Shown here one piece after another: positions 42,371 through 52,039 of a DNA stretch of 64,000 nucleotides; the stretch's first letter is position 1; every line of letters starts with the position of its first letter. Origin of the DNA: Aquimarina sp. MAR_2010_214 (GTDB lineage Bacteria; Bacteroidota; Bacteroidia; Flavobacteriales; Flavobacteriaceae); contig NZ_PJMS01000001.1 in assembly GCF_002846555.1 (NCBI RefSeq), forward strand, positions 620,001 through 684,000. Reading direction: 5' to 3'. A program made the position numbers and the translations under genes. The notes under the pieces are model-generated. The model ran no database searches. It was not told the origin of the DNA and saw nothing but the letters and a program-made list of their open reading frames with translations.

Positions 42371-45124
42371 TTAGAGTTTCATTAAGAAACTTGATAGGCT
42401 ATCTTTAGCATTAAGCTCTAGTTTTTTTCTTAATCGATAGCGTTGTAACTCTACACCTCTTACACTTATCCCTAATAATGGAGCTATATCTTTAGTAATT
42501 AATCCTATTTTAATATAGGCACAAAGTTTAAGATCTTTGGTGGTTAGTTTTGGAAATTTTGATATTAATGATTTGAAGAAATCCTCATGTAATTCATTGA
42601 AATTAGATTCAAAAATTTTCCAATTATCATTACTGCTAATATGCTTTTTAGACGTGTCTAGTAGTCGTTTAGTCCTATACTCATTTGTAGAAAACCTTTT
42701 TAACCTATTAAGTTCATTTCTTAACTCTATAATCATTTCATTTTTGTTCGTGACTGATAAAGTAGAATTAGTAAGCTCTCGTTTTTTATTTCTTATTTCC
42801 TTTTCGAGGTTTCTCTTTTCAATTTCATTTATTTTCTTTTGCGTCTCTCGCATGTAATCTTCTTGAAGTGCCAATTGTTGTTTTCTTATCTTTACTTTAT
42901 TGATTTTATAAATCATAAATAGTAACCCCATTGCCAGAAGTGAGTACAAAAATTTCATAACATTAGACAAGTACCAAGGAGGTAGTACCTTTAAACCTAT
43001 CTGTTTTATTGAATTTTCTCCCTTTTGATTATTATTTTCTAATGCTAATGTATAATTTCCATAAGGAAGATTTTGTAGGATCAACTTCCCTTCTTTAACA
43101 AAATCCTTTTGATCTACTTCTCCTGATAACGTATAGCTAAAATCATTTCCATAAGATTTTGGCATGTATATTTCAAATGCTAAATATTTAGCATCTTCAA
43201 ACGGTATATGAATAAGTGTATCATGTATTGAGAATTGTTTTTTTCTAGAATATATTTTATCTATTACCGGAGTCTGTGAAATCTTTTTATCATTTCGTAA
43301 CGCATTTATATTATACATTGCAAAACCATCATTAAGATTAATCATCCTTAAAGAATCATTTTTGAATATAATTTTTTCATATTTTGCAACAAGACGTTGC
43401 TTAATGCCAGCAACATTAATTTTATAGATTTCCTTATAGTTACTATCTGTAAGGGTTAATGTATTTTCACTTTTTCTATCTATAAACCAAGCTTCATTTT
43501 TTTCTTTGTCGATCAGTACCTTATCATCAAAATCTTTAAACTTCTTAAAGCTACCAATACTGTCTTTTTGTTGAAAATACTGAAACCATTTTCCTGAATT
43601 ATAAAATACTATATCAGAATCAATCTTAAAGATATTGGTCTGGTATTGTTTGAAATTCTTATTCTCCCCATAGGGAGTAACTTTTATTGCTTTGGTATAA
43701 TCTTCATTCAGTTCTATTCTAAAAACTCCTTTATATGAATGTGTAACCCAAATCACTTTATCAGATTCAAAAACAATAGTATTCATCAAAAAAGAAAGAT
43801 TTTCAATTACATTAGAATACCAATCGTTTCCATCCTTTCTTAAGAGATTAATTCCGTAATACGTTCCTTGTAAATACCAATTTGATTGTCCTGGTACTTT
43901 TACAGTACAATAGACTCCTCCTGATGTTAATTTTCGGGATAATTTATTATCCTCGATCAGAAAGCTACCATCATTGTGTCCTGCAATAATTTGGTTTTCT
44001 ATAATACTTAAATCCCACACCTGTCCTTCCGATCCTTCGATAAATTGTAATTTTTTATCATTAGAATAGGTATAAATTCCGGTATTACTCGCCAGGTAAT
44101 ATTTTTCATTTAAAAAGGCAACATCATATACTGTTCCTATGGTTCCTGTAAAATCTTTATAATACAAAAAAGGTGTTTTGAAATCAATCCTACCAAGCCC
44201 ATTATCCAAAGCTGCCCAAAGATTCCCTTCATGAACTTTTAGTCCCAAAACTGTATTGTTTTGCAAACCCGATTCCTTATTAATATATTGAAGTGTTTTT
44301 CTGTTTAGATTATAAATTATAATCCCATTCTTAATTGTTCCTAAAGCCACATGATCTTCATCTAAAAAAACAGCTTTGTTAAGTACGTGAGTATTTAAAA
44401 ATAAATTGACTTCTTCAGGCAGTGGTGACAACCTATTAGTATCGTAAATAAATCCCCCTTCATTCAAATCAAAAAAGAATAATTTATCTGAAATTACTGC
44501 AAGATTATTTACTGAGTTAATAGTATATGTATTCTCTGAAAATTCAAAAGATATTAACTCCTTTTCTTTTAATTCCTGAATTCCTTTATTTCTATTGGCA
44601 ACTATTAATCTGCCTTTATAGATAGCAATATCATACACTCCCAAACTATCTTCTACATATTCAATTTGGTTGCCATCATAGATATAAACTCCTCCTGCAA
44701 AGGATTCAAAAATAATACGGTCTTTATACTCAATTATCTTCCAAAATTGTTCGTTCTTAAATTGGTGATTGACATCAAAAGAAGGAACTAGTGAGGTATA
44801 CTTATAATTCCCGAAAATATCTTTTTCCCAAAATCCAAATTCTTCATAAGAGCCCGTATAAATCCTATTTCTCACACATAAAACTGACCTAACAATTGTT
44901 TTGTTTGGTAATTCAAATAATTCCCAGGATTGCCCATTATATCGTAGTAAACCTTTATTGTTAGCTACATAAACAACTCCATTAGAATCAATATCAATGC
45001 CCCAATTTTGGTTATCGGCTTTATAGTTGGCTATAGTATAGTTCTCTATTTCAGGGTGAAATGTTTGACTAAAAGAAATACTATATACTACAATAAAAAA
45101 AGTACGGAGTAACAATTTTTTCAT
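42371..45124 (-). CDS. Membrane-anchored propeller/Y_Y_Y/LuxR-type regulator of the locus
   Basis: About 917 residues from Met 45124 (MKKLLLRTFFIVVYSISFSQ); an upstream Met at 45139 adds five residues. After the signal, two-component-type propeller repeats (NWGIDIDSNGVVYVANNKGL, LWAALDNGLGRIDF) form a periplasmic sensor, then a Y_Y_Y domain (about 640-730, SYTLSGEVDQKDF), one membrane helix (MKFLYSLLAMGLLFMIYKI), a coiled coil (KKINEIEKRNLEKEIRNK) and a C-terminal LuxR-type helix-turn-helix (TTKDLKLCAYIKIGLITKD). There is no kinase domain, so it appears to be a one-piece transmembrane transcription factor. It most likely senses glucan fragments and switches on susC and its neighbours. Confidence 0.88.
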   Translation of the reverse strand: MKKLLLRTFFIVVYSISFSQTFHPEIENYTIANYKADNQNWGIDIDSNGVVYVANNKGLLRYNGQSWELFELPNKTIVRSVLCVRNRIYTGSYEEFGFWEKDIFGNYKYTSLVPSFDVNHQFKNEQFWKIIEYKDRIIFESFAGGVYIYDGNQIEYVEDSLGVYDIAIYKGRLIVANRNKGIQELKEKELISFEFSENTYTINSVNNLAVISDKLFFFDLNEGGFIYDTNRLSPLPEEVNLFLNTHVLNKAVFLDEDHVALGTIKNGIIIYNLNRKTLQYINKESGLQNNTVLGLKVHEGNLWAALDNGLGRIDFKTPFLYYKDFTGTIGTVYDVAFLNEKYYLASNTGIYTYSNDKKLQFIEGSEGQVWDLSIIENQIIAGHNDGSFLIEDNKLSRKLTSGGVYCTVKVPGQSNWYLQGTYYGINLLRKDGNDWYSNVIENLSFLMNTIVFESDKVIWVTHSYKGVFRIELNEDYTKAIKVTPYGENKNFKQYQTNIFKIDSDIVFYNSGKWFQYFQQKDSIGSFKKFKDFDDKVLIDKEKNEAWFIDRKSENTLTLTDSNYKEIYKINVAGIKQRLVAKYEKIIFKNDSLRMINLNDGFAMYNINALRNDKKISQTPVIDKIYSRKKQFSIHDTLIHIPFEDAKYLAFEIYMPKSYGNDFSYTLSGEVDQKDFVKEGKLILQNLPYGNYTLALENNNQKGENSIKQIGLKVLPPWYLSNVMKFLYSLLAMGLLFMIYKINKVKIRKQQLALQEDYMRETQKKINEIEKRNLEKEIRNKKRELTNSTLSVTNKNEMIIELRNELNRLKRFSTNEYRTKRLLDTSKKHISSNDNWKIFESNFNELHEDFFKSLISKFPKLTTKDLKLCAYIKIGLITKDIAPLLGISVRGVELQRYRLRKKLELNAKDSLSSFLMKL

Positions 45125-45314
45125 ATGAATTGTCGGCATTAATTAGCTAACATATGAATTGATTTTCAATAATTAACAATTATTTTGTAAGAATTAAAAC
45201 ATAGAAAACCTGGAGCCTTAGTCATTTCTAACTACTACCCCAGGCAACTACTCCCCCGAACCTATCTACATTTAATGCTTTATATAGAGATATCTATACC
45301 TTATTTTGTACCTA

Positions 45315-46364
45315 CTATTTCAATTCTAATATTGCTCTTTCGATCACCTCATCCTTTGCAGTATCTTCCAAATTAAGTACTACAGGAATATCGGGTTCAA
45401 CACCATCATCCAGATGTTTCCCCTGGGCATCGATAAATTCACTTGTAGACAGGCTCCAATACCACCCGTTTGCCAAATATCCATCGGCTACAGATCCACT
45501 TCCTCCTCCTGTTCTTTGTCCTATAGTTTTTATACTTTCTACCGGGTCTACAGAATACAAGAATGTAGTAGATGCACTATATACATTTCTATCGGTAAGT
45601 ATCATCACAGGCTTCAAGTACTTGTTTGCACTGCCTGATGGTTGAAGAGTAATATGGCTATCCGAAAAATCCTTTGGTCCTGAACCTATTTTAAATCTTT
45701 CAAAACCTGAATAAATAGGTTTATCTGTAAAATAAGATGCAAATTTGGTTGCCAAAGCCGGATCACCTCCGGTATTAGCACGCATATCAAAAATAAGGCC
45801 TTTAGTATCTTTTAAATCCAAAAATATTCGCTCAATTTCATCATCAGAAATCTCAACATTCCATGAAGGAATCCATAGATATCCAACTTTTCTATCTTGT
45901 GGCAAAGTACCCCATACAGCTCTAAACCCCTGTCCTCCTGCTAATGTCTTTATTTCAGAATTAACTGTAGTACCGATATAATTATTCACTAAGATCGCTG
46001 CGTCTATTCCTGCCGGATATCCTTCTTCAAGATCAAAACTAACAGACATACCATTTGGATTACTCTGGTCTTCAATAAGGCTAGAATGCCCATCTCTTAA
46101 GCTTTTGGTAACCTCGCCTAGAATTTCAAAAAATTCTTTTTTAGTTGTAGCATTATTAACCTTTCCTCTAAGGTTATTTCTTAATGTATTTATGTTTACA
46201 TTCTTAAATTCTAGCATAGCATATTTTTCCTGTACCAGAGTCATATACTCATCAAATACGGCAAGTGCATCTGTTTCTGGATTTGATTCCATCAACGCCT
46301 TCTCACAAGAACTGAACACAGCCAAAAACAGAAGCAAGCATATTTTTATTTTTAGATATTTCAT
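45315..46364 (-). CDS. S41 family peptidase, lipoprotein
   Basis: A 349-residue protein with lipoprotein signal (LLLFLAVFSSC). The peptidase part has VGYLWIPSWN, LIFDMRANTGGDPALATKFA and the catalytic serine region DRNVYSASTTFLYS, then DDGVEPDIPV near the end, the order seen in the C-terminal processing peptidase family. A typical PDZ domain is not obvious. It probably works in the periplasm. The substrate is unknown. A second S41 gene lies at 47768-49650. Confidence 0.87.
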   Translation of the reverse strand: MKYLKIKICLLLFLAVFSSCEKALMESNPETDALAVFDEYMTLVQEKYAMLEFKNVNINTLRNNLRGKVNNATTKKEFFEILGEVTKSLRDGHSSLIEDQSNPNGMSVSFDLEEGYPAGIDAAILVNNYIGTTVNSEIKTLAGGQGFRAVWGTLPQDRKVGYLWIPSWNVEISDDEIERIFLDLKDTKGLIFDMRANTGGDPALATKFASYFTDKPIYSGFERFKIGSGPKDFSDSHITLQPSGSANKYLKPVMILTDRNVYSASTTFLYSVDPVESIKTIGQRTGGGSGSVADGYLANGWYWSLSTSEFIDAQGKHLDDGVEPDIPVVLNLEDTAKDEVIERAILELK

Positions 46365-46403
46365 TACAATGTTTTATTAAAAATTTAATTAAATCTATTC
46401 CTC

Positions 46404-47177
46404 TTACTTGGTACGCTTAAAAATATTATATCGAATAGAGAGTGAATGTGTACCATAGGTCACCGGGTAATTTTTTACTTCAGAAAACTTTCTTAGATGC
46501 CATTTATATGCCACAGAAAACCGGTTTGATAATTGATATCGTATGCTCGTTCTTACCTGGAAATGCCTGGGTATCGTTCTTAATTCGTAGTATTTAAAAG
46601 CAAAAGGGCTGTTAATTTTATCATTTTGATAATCAAAATTTCCATTTTCAAGAACATTTTGTGGTGCAGAAAAAGCAAATCCTGTGCTCTCTTTGAAATA
46701 AGAAACTAATCCTAAATCTACTCCAAATCGAAGCTTTTTATAGTCATAAATACCCGAAGCCCACAATGTGCTTCCTGTAACATCATACCCGCTATTATTA
46801 CCCAAACCATCAAATTTCTTTGTGTAAAGATCTAATACATCCCATGTGGCACCAACAAACAAATTTTCTTTAATGCGATGAAGATATTTTGCTTGTAGCA
46901 TAGAGTTATATGTACTCACTTTCTGATCATGGGTCGCAGCTTTTTCGGTTGTTATTATTGCTTGCAGATTAACTCCCCAGATTGTTTTTTCGTTTTCTTT
47001 CTGATATCCTAGCCCAAACACACTACCAAATCCATTATATCTTACATTTGAATATTTTACATCCTGAAAGGAAGAAAAGCCACCGCCGGCATCAACATAA
47101 AAAGATGATGTTTTTTGTGCATGAAGTTGTACTAGACTAACTACAAAAAAGAGCAAAATTAAATAGGTTTTTTTCAT
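46404..47177 (-). CDS. Predicted outer-membrane beta-barrel protein
   Basis: About 257 residues from Met 47177 (MKKTYLILLFFVVSLVQLHAQ, a clear signal peptide); a longer frame to 47273 runs into the gene upstream and lacks a signal. The mature part has alternating aromatic and polar stretches (FYVDAGGGFSSFQ, ITTEKAATHDQ, LWASGIYDYKKLRFGVDLG) and ends in HSLSIRYNIFKRTK, the look of an outer-membrane barrel. I recognise no specific family. It lies 25 bp after the gene at 47203-47670 and may be co-transcribed. Confidence 0.7.
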   Translation of the reverse strand: MKKTYLILLFFVVSLVQLHAQKTSSFYVDAGGGFSSFQDVKYSNVRYNGFGSVFGLGYQKENEKTIWGVNLQAIITTEKAATHDQKVSTYNSMLQAKYLHRIKENLFVGATWDVLDLYTKKFDGLGNNSGYDVTGSTLWASGIYDYKKLRFGVDLGLVSYFKESTGFAFSAPQNVLENGNFDYQNDKINSPFAFKYYELRTIPRHFQVRTSIRYQLSNRFSVAYKWHLRKFSEVKNYPVTYGTHSLSIRYNIFKRTK

Positions 47178-47202
47178 GTTTTCATTTTTATGAATTAATT
47201 CA

Positions 47203-47670
47203 CTATTGTATTGCTCGTTTAAAAATGAAACGTGTAATAAATATTCCGTTACTATCTCCTTCACCTGCGTCACTTTCTACTGCACTGGTTACAAAAACAA
47301 GATCCCAACCTTCTGCTAGCATTGTGGTTATCTTTGATGAAATCACTGCATCATTTGCTGCAATATTTTGAAAACGAATCCCTACCAAGTTGTAAAAGTT
47401 TAAAAGTTTGGTCTCCTCAAAATCCTTAACACGAATTGCTTTTCTTTTTGATTTATTACGTGTATTATCATCTTCTGTTTGTGTGGAGGTGAACTCCTTA
47501 TAATCTCTTTCTGCATTTGCTGAAATAAGTCTTGAACGTCCTAAACCACTTGGAACTATAGATTCTACACTTGTAATAACTTTTACTTCATATTTTGGAG
47601 TTGAAGTTTGCGCAGTACTCGTTACGATTGATGTGATAATAAATGCGCTTAATAAAATTACTTTCTTCAT
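47203..47670 (-). CDS. Exported hypothetical protein, 155 aa
   Basis: A signal peptide (VILLSAFIITSIVTSTAQ) precedes a small domain. The C-terminal part (MLAEGWDLVFVTSAVE ... FITRFIFKR) resembles DUF4177-like proteins, in which a long loop of variable sequence is framed by strands; the middle is basic (NTRNKSKRKAIRV). It is probably periplasmic. The role is unknown. It sits between an S41 peptidase gene and the predicted barrel, which suggests an envelope function. Confidence 0.6.
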   Translation of the reverse strand: MKKVILLSAFIITSIVTSTAQTSTPKYEVKVITSVESIVPSGLGRSRLISANAERDYKEFTSTQTEDDNTRNKSKRKAIRVKDFEETKLLNFYNLVGIRFQNIAANDAVISSKITTMLAEGWDLVFVTSAVESDAGEGDSNGIFITRFIFKRAIQ

Positions 47671-47725
47671 TTTTCTTACTTTTTTATTATTTACTATTAA
47701 TTTCAGTGTTCTTCCTTCTTACAAA

Positions 47726-47760
47726 ACAGTAAACTTCTAGAACATCCTATTTTTTACTGT
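47726..47760 (-). terminator. Weak terminator after the frameshifted S41 gene
   Basis: ACAGTAAA (47726-47733) pairs with TTTACTGT (47753-47760); the loop is 19 bases and on the minus strand four Ts (47725-47722) follow. It lies 8 bp after the stop at 47768. Confidence 0.5.
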
Positions 47761-47767
47761 CTAAATA

Positions 47768-49650
47768 TTATTTTACTTCTTTTATCAATTGTTTCGCTTT
47801 CTCTAAAACAGCATCTTTTCCATTGTTAAACTCTTTGATTGTTGGATATACCTCATAATGTGGCATGGTACCACTTCCTTCTGGAAATAATCTCTTATCA
47901 ACGTCTTGCTCATTAATCACGATGAAGATGGAAAAGATCAGTTTAGAATTGGGTAGATTATAAAACAGTGGGATAGATCCTGTATGCCTGTAATATCCTC
48001 CTCCAGTTTCTTCTCCTATAAAAATGGCATTACTTTTATCTCTCACGAGTGCACTAAACAGACCTCCTCCAGAAAAAACTCTACCACTCGTCAAGACAAA
48101 TACATTTCCTTTAAACTTATTTTTTGCCGGATCACGATGAATAACTTTATCTTCTCTCCAATAATACGCTCCATCATCTCCTTTTATCATTTCTTCTTTC
48201 ACCATCTTTTTCATAGTTTTCTGGATAGTCTCTGGGGTACTGTCCGAATCCAACTCCATCATATCATACCATTGCGATAGTAAATATTGTGGATATGGTG
48301 GTACATTATCAATGGTGCCTAATTTTCTATACTTATTCTCTTTAAAATGCGTATCAATTAAGTATGAGGCTAATTCCATGTCATTTCCATCATCTCCACC
48401 TGTATTTTCTCTGATATCCAAAATCAAATTCTTAACTCCTTTTTTACTTATTTCGCTAAAAGAATTTTTGAGGAACTTGAAAAATATTTTTTGATTTTTT
48501 CGAGTCTCGGTAGAAAATGTATTTACAGTTAATAAAACTGTACTACTATCAAGGTATTCCAGGTAATATGGTTTTTCATAATGACTTTCTGTAATTGTAC
48601 TTTCTAATTCAAATTTCGGAATTCCCGGTAATTCTACGGTACAGCTTTCTTTATCTGAATTATGTAAATATGCTATGGTAAATTTCTCTTGTGGGCCAAA
48701 AGCCAAAAAGTATCATCTTCTAATTGTCTGTATTTAAAAGTAGTATTATACCCATCAGAGCTTAATAATTTAAAAGTTTCTGTAGTTATCTTTTTGGTTG
48801 TGTTTCCGTTAATACTTAAAATCTGATCCCCTTTCTTTAGTTTCCCATAGTCCTGTGCAGCAACCAATGTGTCTTTTAAGAATTTTACTTTGAAAGGGAA
48901 AAAGGCATTGGTAGCATTATTTTTTAATTCTGAAAAAATATCTCCCGAGGCATAAAAACTAGAATGTCCGCAATTTATTTTAGTATGAATTCCTGCAATT
49001 AGGTTATAAAATTCTCGAATATTTTGAAGTTTTGGTAGTCTTTCATTTGCTTTTTCAAATATCGAATCAAAGGTTTCTTTAGCAGTATACAAATACATTC
49101 CGCTATGTGCCGTTTCTATAATATCACGATAGATTTTTAAATCTTCTTTTAATACTAAAGGATCAAATGGTTGTTTAGGCAATGCTGGTGTAAATACTAT
49201 TTCTTGTCCATCTTGATTAATAAAAACAAATTGCGTTTTGGTTAGTTTTTTAATAGCTCTAGTGTTGACTTCTTTAGTAGTACTATTTACATAACTTATC
49301 GTTTTGCTATCACTATTATAAGTCCATTTCTCTTCAGTAACATCTCCATTTATCTCTGTATTTAATGTATAGTCTGAATTGAATTTGAATCTGGCGTTAG
49401 ACACCAACTCTTTAATAGATAATAGTATTTCCTGTTTATTAGATTTTAGTTCTTTACCTTCTTTTTTGTCTCCTTTTTTTTCTGCTTCGGTCAATATTTT
49501 TACATATAAACTCTCTGCTACAGATTCTATTCCCGATGGATCGTATTTCCATTCTCGGTCTAATAAATATTCTAAATCTTGAGTCTTCTGGCTATTTACA
49601 GAAATACTCATAAAAAATAAGAGACTGATTATGTATGTTAGTTTTTTCAT
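47768..49650 (-). pseudogene. S41 family peptidase gene with a one-base frameshift
   Basis: Two overlapping frames make up one gene. The first (from ATG 49650) has a signal peptide (ISLLFFMSISVNSQ), a lipocalin-like middle (EEKWTYNSDSKTISY) and the start of the peptidase (LLAHKRNLP then stop). The second continues with FGPQEKFTIAYLH, NLILDIRENTGGDDGNDME and the catalytic serine in TSGRVFSGGGLFSAL. Adding one T to the four Ts that are AAAA on the plus strand (48698-48701) joins them as DDTFWLFGPQEKF, about 627 residues. It is a recent single-base loss or a sequencing error. It follows the small membrane protein gene with a 4-bp overlap. Confidence 0.88.
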
Positions 49651-49850
49651 TTCTTTTTTGATATTGTAATAATTTGATCAATTACATAAATTGTTATTCC
49701 GATCAGAATAGGTAGTATAAGAACCAGATCAACTCGTGTTGCCGGACCAGTTATGGTTCTTTCCCATTTAGTTATTTGCATTTCCCAGACAATAAAACTG
49801 GACCATACCACAATTAAAAAAACTAGTAATATTATAGCTACACGTTTCAT
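49647..49850 (-). CDS. Small membrane protein, 67 aa
   Basis: Two hydrophobic helices (VAIILLVFLIVVWSSFIVW and VDLVLILPILIGITIYVI) with a basic tail (ISKKK). No family is recognised. Its stop overlaps the start of the S41 gene (ATGA, 49647-49650), so it is translationally coupled. It is the first gene of the minus-strand group and lies behind the candidate operator at 49939-50003. Confidence 0.6.
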   Translation of the reverse strand: MKRVAIILLVFLIVVWSSFIVWEMQITKWERTITGPATRVDLVLILPILIGITIYVIDQIITISKKK

Positions 49851-49938
49851 TTTTAGATAGTTTAATTTTTAACTCTGTACAAAGATTTGCTAAAAGAAAA
49901 AAGACAGCCAAAAAAACCAACGGAGTAACTGTTCGGAA

Positions 49939-50003
49939 TTCAGAAATCCGAACGGAATGAGCTATAAAATTGAAGATATTATTCCTTTTTCAGGAATCCG
50001 GAC
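49939..50003. promoter_or_regulatory. Pair of direct repeats, candidate AraC-type operator
   Basis: TTCAGAAATCCGAAC (49939-49953) and TTCAGGAATCCGGAC (49989-50003) match in 13 of 15 positions. The starts are 50 bp apart, close to five helical turns. They lie between the AraC-type gene (ending at 50019) and the operon that begins at 49850, so they could be sites of that regulator. Confidence 0.5.
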
Positions 50004-50018
50004 TTTTAAAAATAAAGG

Positions 50019-51122
50019 TTATGCACTGTTTTTAAAACGAGAAGGAGTAGTACCTGTATATTTTTTAAAAGCATCATAAAATGTGCTTTTACTTTGAAAA
50101 CCTACTTCATTACCAATACCTTCGACACTTAAACTATTTGCAATATCACTTCTTAAAAGCTCTTTTGCTTTTTCAACTCTAAAACTATTGATATAGGTGT
50201 TGAAATTTTGATTAAGTTGAGAATTTATAACACCCGAAATACGTTTAGGGTGTGTTCCTATTTTTTCTGCAATATCAATGATGGTCAAATCGGGTACAGT
50301 ATATACCTTTTCATCCTGAATATATTTCTTTATTTCTTGCAATAGCTTTGCTGTGTTTTCACTATTTGTTGAAGAATCATTGTTTTTGTCGCTTTTGTCA
50401 ACAGTTTTTTCACTATTCTCAACAGGAATTAAAGTCTCTACATTTTGTTGAAGAATACCTCGTACAGATATCCAATACAATAACATAACATTAATGGTAG
50501 AAATAGTTAAATCAAAGTAAAAACCGGTGTCAAAAAAGTCAGAAGCTATTGTAATAAAAGTAAGGAGAAGTCCAAAACCAACAAATCCTCTTGCCCAACG
50601 TAGCTCTTTATATTTTGTAGAAGTATATTGATCTTTTAACTCCTTAGTATGTTTTTTAATAAAATTTAAGGTTTTAAAACCTATATAAAAAGAAAAAAGA
50701 ACCCCTCCCAAAAGTATAAGATTATACCAAAGTGATTCTTCTATTTCCATTTTCGAATCATTATCCTGAAAAAACACAAATACTCCAATAATAAATTCTA
50801 ATACTCCAGGAATTAGTGTCCAGTAACTAAGTTTGTTTTTAGAAAGTATTGAAACCTGCTGAACGTAGATATAAAATAAAGGAAACATCAACCAGGTAAA
50901 ATCAAAAGGCAATAAATCATATTGAAGGTAATACGTTATAATATTTAAATCTTCTAAAATGACGGGAAGTAAGTTTAATGCATATACAATTATAAACAAG
51001 CCCAAAAACAAAGTAGACTTATCCTTTTTTCTATTTATGATAATGAGTAACAAGCCGAGAATAACACCTTGTATTAGCCCAAGAGTATCTATAAAGGATA
51101 CAATATTATAATTTATTTCCAT
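50019..51122 (-). CDS. Membrane-bound AraC-type transcriptional regulator
   Basis: A 367-residue protein. The N-terminal part (about 1-230) has seven or so membrane helices (LGLIQGVILGLLLIIINR, LFLGLFIIVYALNLLPVIL, FDFTWLMFPLFYIYV and others). A variable Ser/Asn/Lys-rich linker follows (about 235-265). The C-terminal AraC domain has two helix-turn-helices (LTIIDIAEKIGTHPKRISGV and EGIGNEVGFQSKSTFYDAFK). Such membrane/AraC proteins are common in Bacteroidota as sensors; the signal is unknown. It lies upstream of the small-membrane-protein/S41 group in the same direction and probably controls it. Confidence 0.85.
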   Translation of the reverse strand: MEINYNIVSFIDTLGLIQGVILGLLLIIINRKKDKSTLFLGLFIIVYALNLLPVILEDLNIITYYLQYDLLPFDFTWLMFPLFYIYVQQVSILSKNKLSYWTLIPGVLEFIIGVFVFFQDNDSKMEIEESLWYNLILLGGVLFSFYIGFKTLNFIKKHTKELKDQYTSTKYKELRWARGFVGFGLLLTFITIASDFFDTGFYFDLTISTINVMLLYWISVRGILQQNVETLIPVENSEKTVDKSDKNNDSSTNSENTAKLLQEIKKYIQDEKVYTVPDLTIIDIAEKIGTHPKRISGVINSQLNQNFNTYINSFRVEKAKELLRSDIANSLSVEGIGNEVGFQSKSTFYDAFKKYTGTTPSRFKNSA

Positions 51123-51208
51123 TATCTAAATGTGTAGAAATTTGTAGATGAAGCATTGTTACAATAATGACTCCAAAAAGTATTAATTTATAAAATTATT
51201 TTGGTTGA

Positions 51209-52039
51209 TTAAAATTCACTCGGGTTCTTACCTGTATGTTTTTTAAATAGTTTATTAAAATGACTGGAGTCTGTAAAACCTGTTTTTTGAGCTATTTCAG
51301 AAATATTCAAATTTGTTTGTTTTAATAATCGTTCTGCCATTTTGATTTTTGTCTGAATCACATATTGTTGTATAGAAATGCCCGCATGTTTTTTAATAAA
51401 TACACTTACATAACTAGGAGACATATTAAATGTTGCAGCAATTTCCTTTATTCTAATATTATCTTTATCTAAAACATTCTGCCGTATATACGTAAGTATA
51501 TCACTCACCTTTTCTTCTTCAGAAATAGTATGTATAGCAGCATTTTTATTAAGATTTCTTGATATTATAATTAATAATGCACCTAATAGCTCTAATAAAA
51601 TTGATCGGCTATAAAGTGAGGGAGTTATATACTCTTTTTTAATAATTCGAAACAATTCGAACACATGAGATCTGTCTGTAGTATTAGAAATAATATTTTC
51701 GGGAATACTATTGGCATGTAATACAATGGCATCTAAATTCTTTCGCCATTTTAAATCAGAAACAAGTTCTGTTTTTTCTATAAAAAGCTGCTCTGTGAAT
51801 TTAATAAAACCAAAGTCTGTATGATCTCTAATCCTAAATTCGTGCTCATCTTTTGGGGTCAACAAGAAGATGTCCCCTTCGGTATATTCAAAAACACTTT
51901 CATTTAAAACATGTTGCCCAGTTCCTTTCAGAATAAAAATTAACTCGAAAAAATTATGAGAATGCTTTGGATACTCCCACTTATCAAGCGACAGCTCAAA
52001 TACATTTAAAGATTTTGCACTAAAAAAACGTTTTGACAC
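51209..52039 (-). CDS. AraC family regulator with cupin sensor domain
   Basis: A 276-residue cytoplasmic regulator. The N-terminal cupin (about 15-90) has YPKHSHNFFELIFILKGTG and FLLTPKDEHEFRI, as in AraC proteins that bind small ligands. The C-terminal half has IRIKEIAATFNMSPSYVSVF and NISEIAQKTGFTDSSHFNKL, both helix-turn-helices, ending in HTGKNPSEF. It is divergent from the deacetylase operon with a 90-bp shared gap, so it most likely controls that operon. Confidence 0.88.
   Translation of the reverse strand: MSKRFFSAKSLNVFELSLDKWEYPKHSHNFFELIFILKGTGQHVLNESVFEYTEGDIFLLTPKDEHEFRIRDHTDFGFIKFTEQLFIEKTELVSDLKWRKNLDAIVLHANSIPENIISNTTDRSHVFELFRIIKKEYITPSLYSRSILLELLGALLIIISRNLNKNAAIHTISEEEKVSDILTYIRQNVLDKDNIRIKEIAATFNMSPSYVSVFIKKHAGISIQQYVIQTKIKMAERLLKQTNLNISEIAQKTGFTDSSHFNKLFKKHTGKNPSEF

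Noticed and set aside
45231..45262. CCCCAGGCAACTACTCCCCC as a third hairpin module
   Set aside because: It resembles the module at 63333 in the loop, but the arms do not pair and the 60 following bases are not shared.
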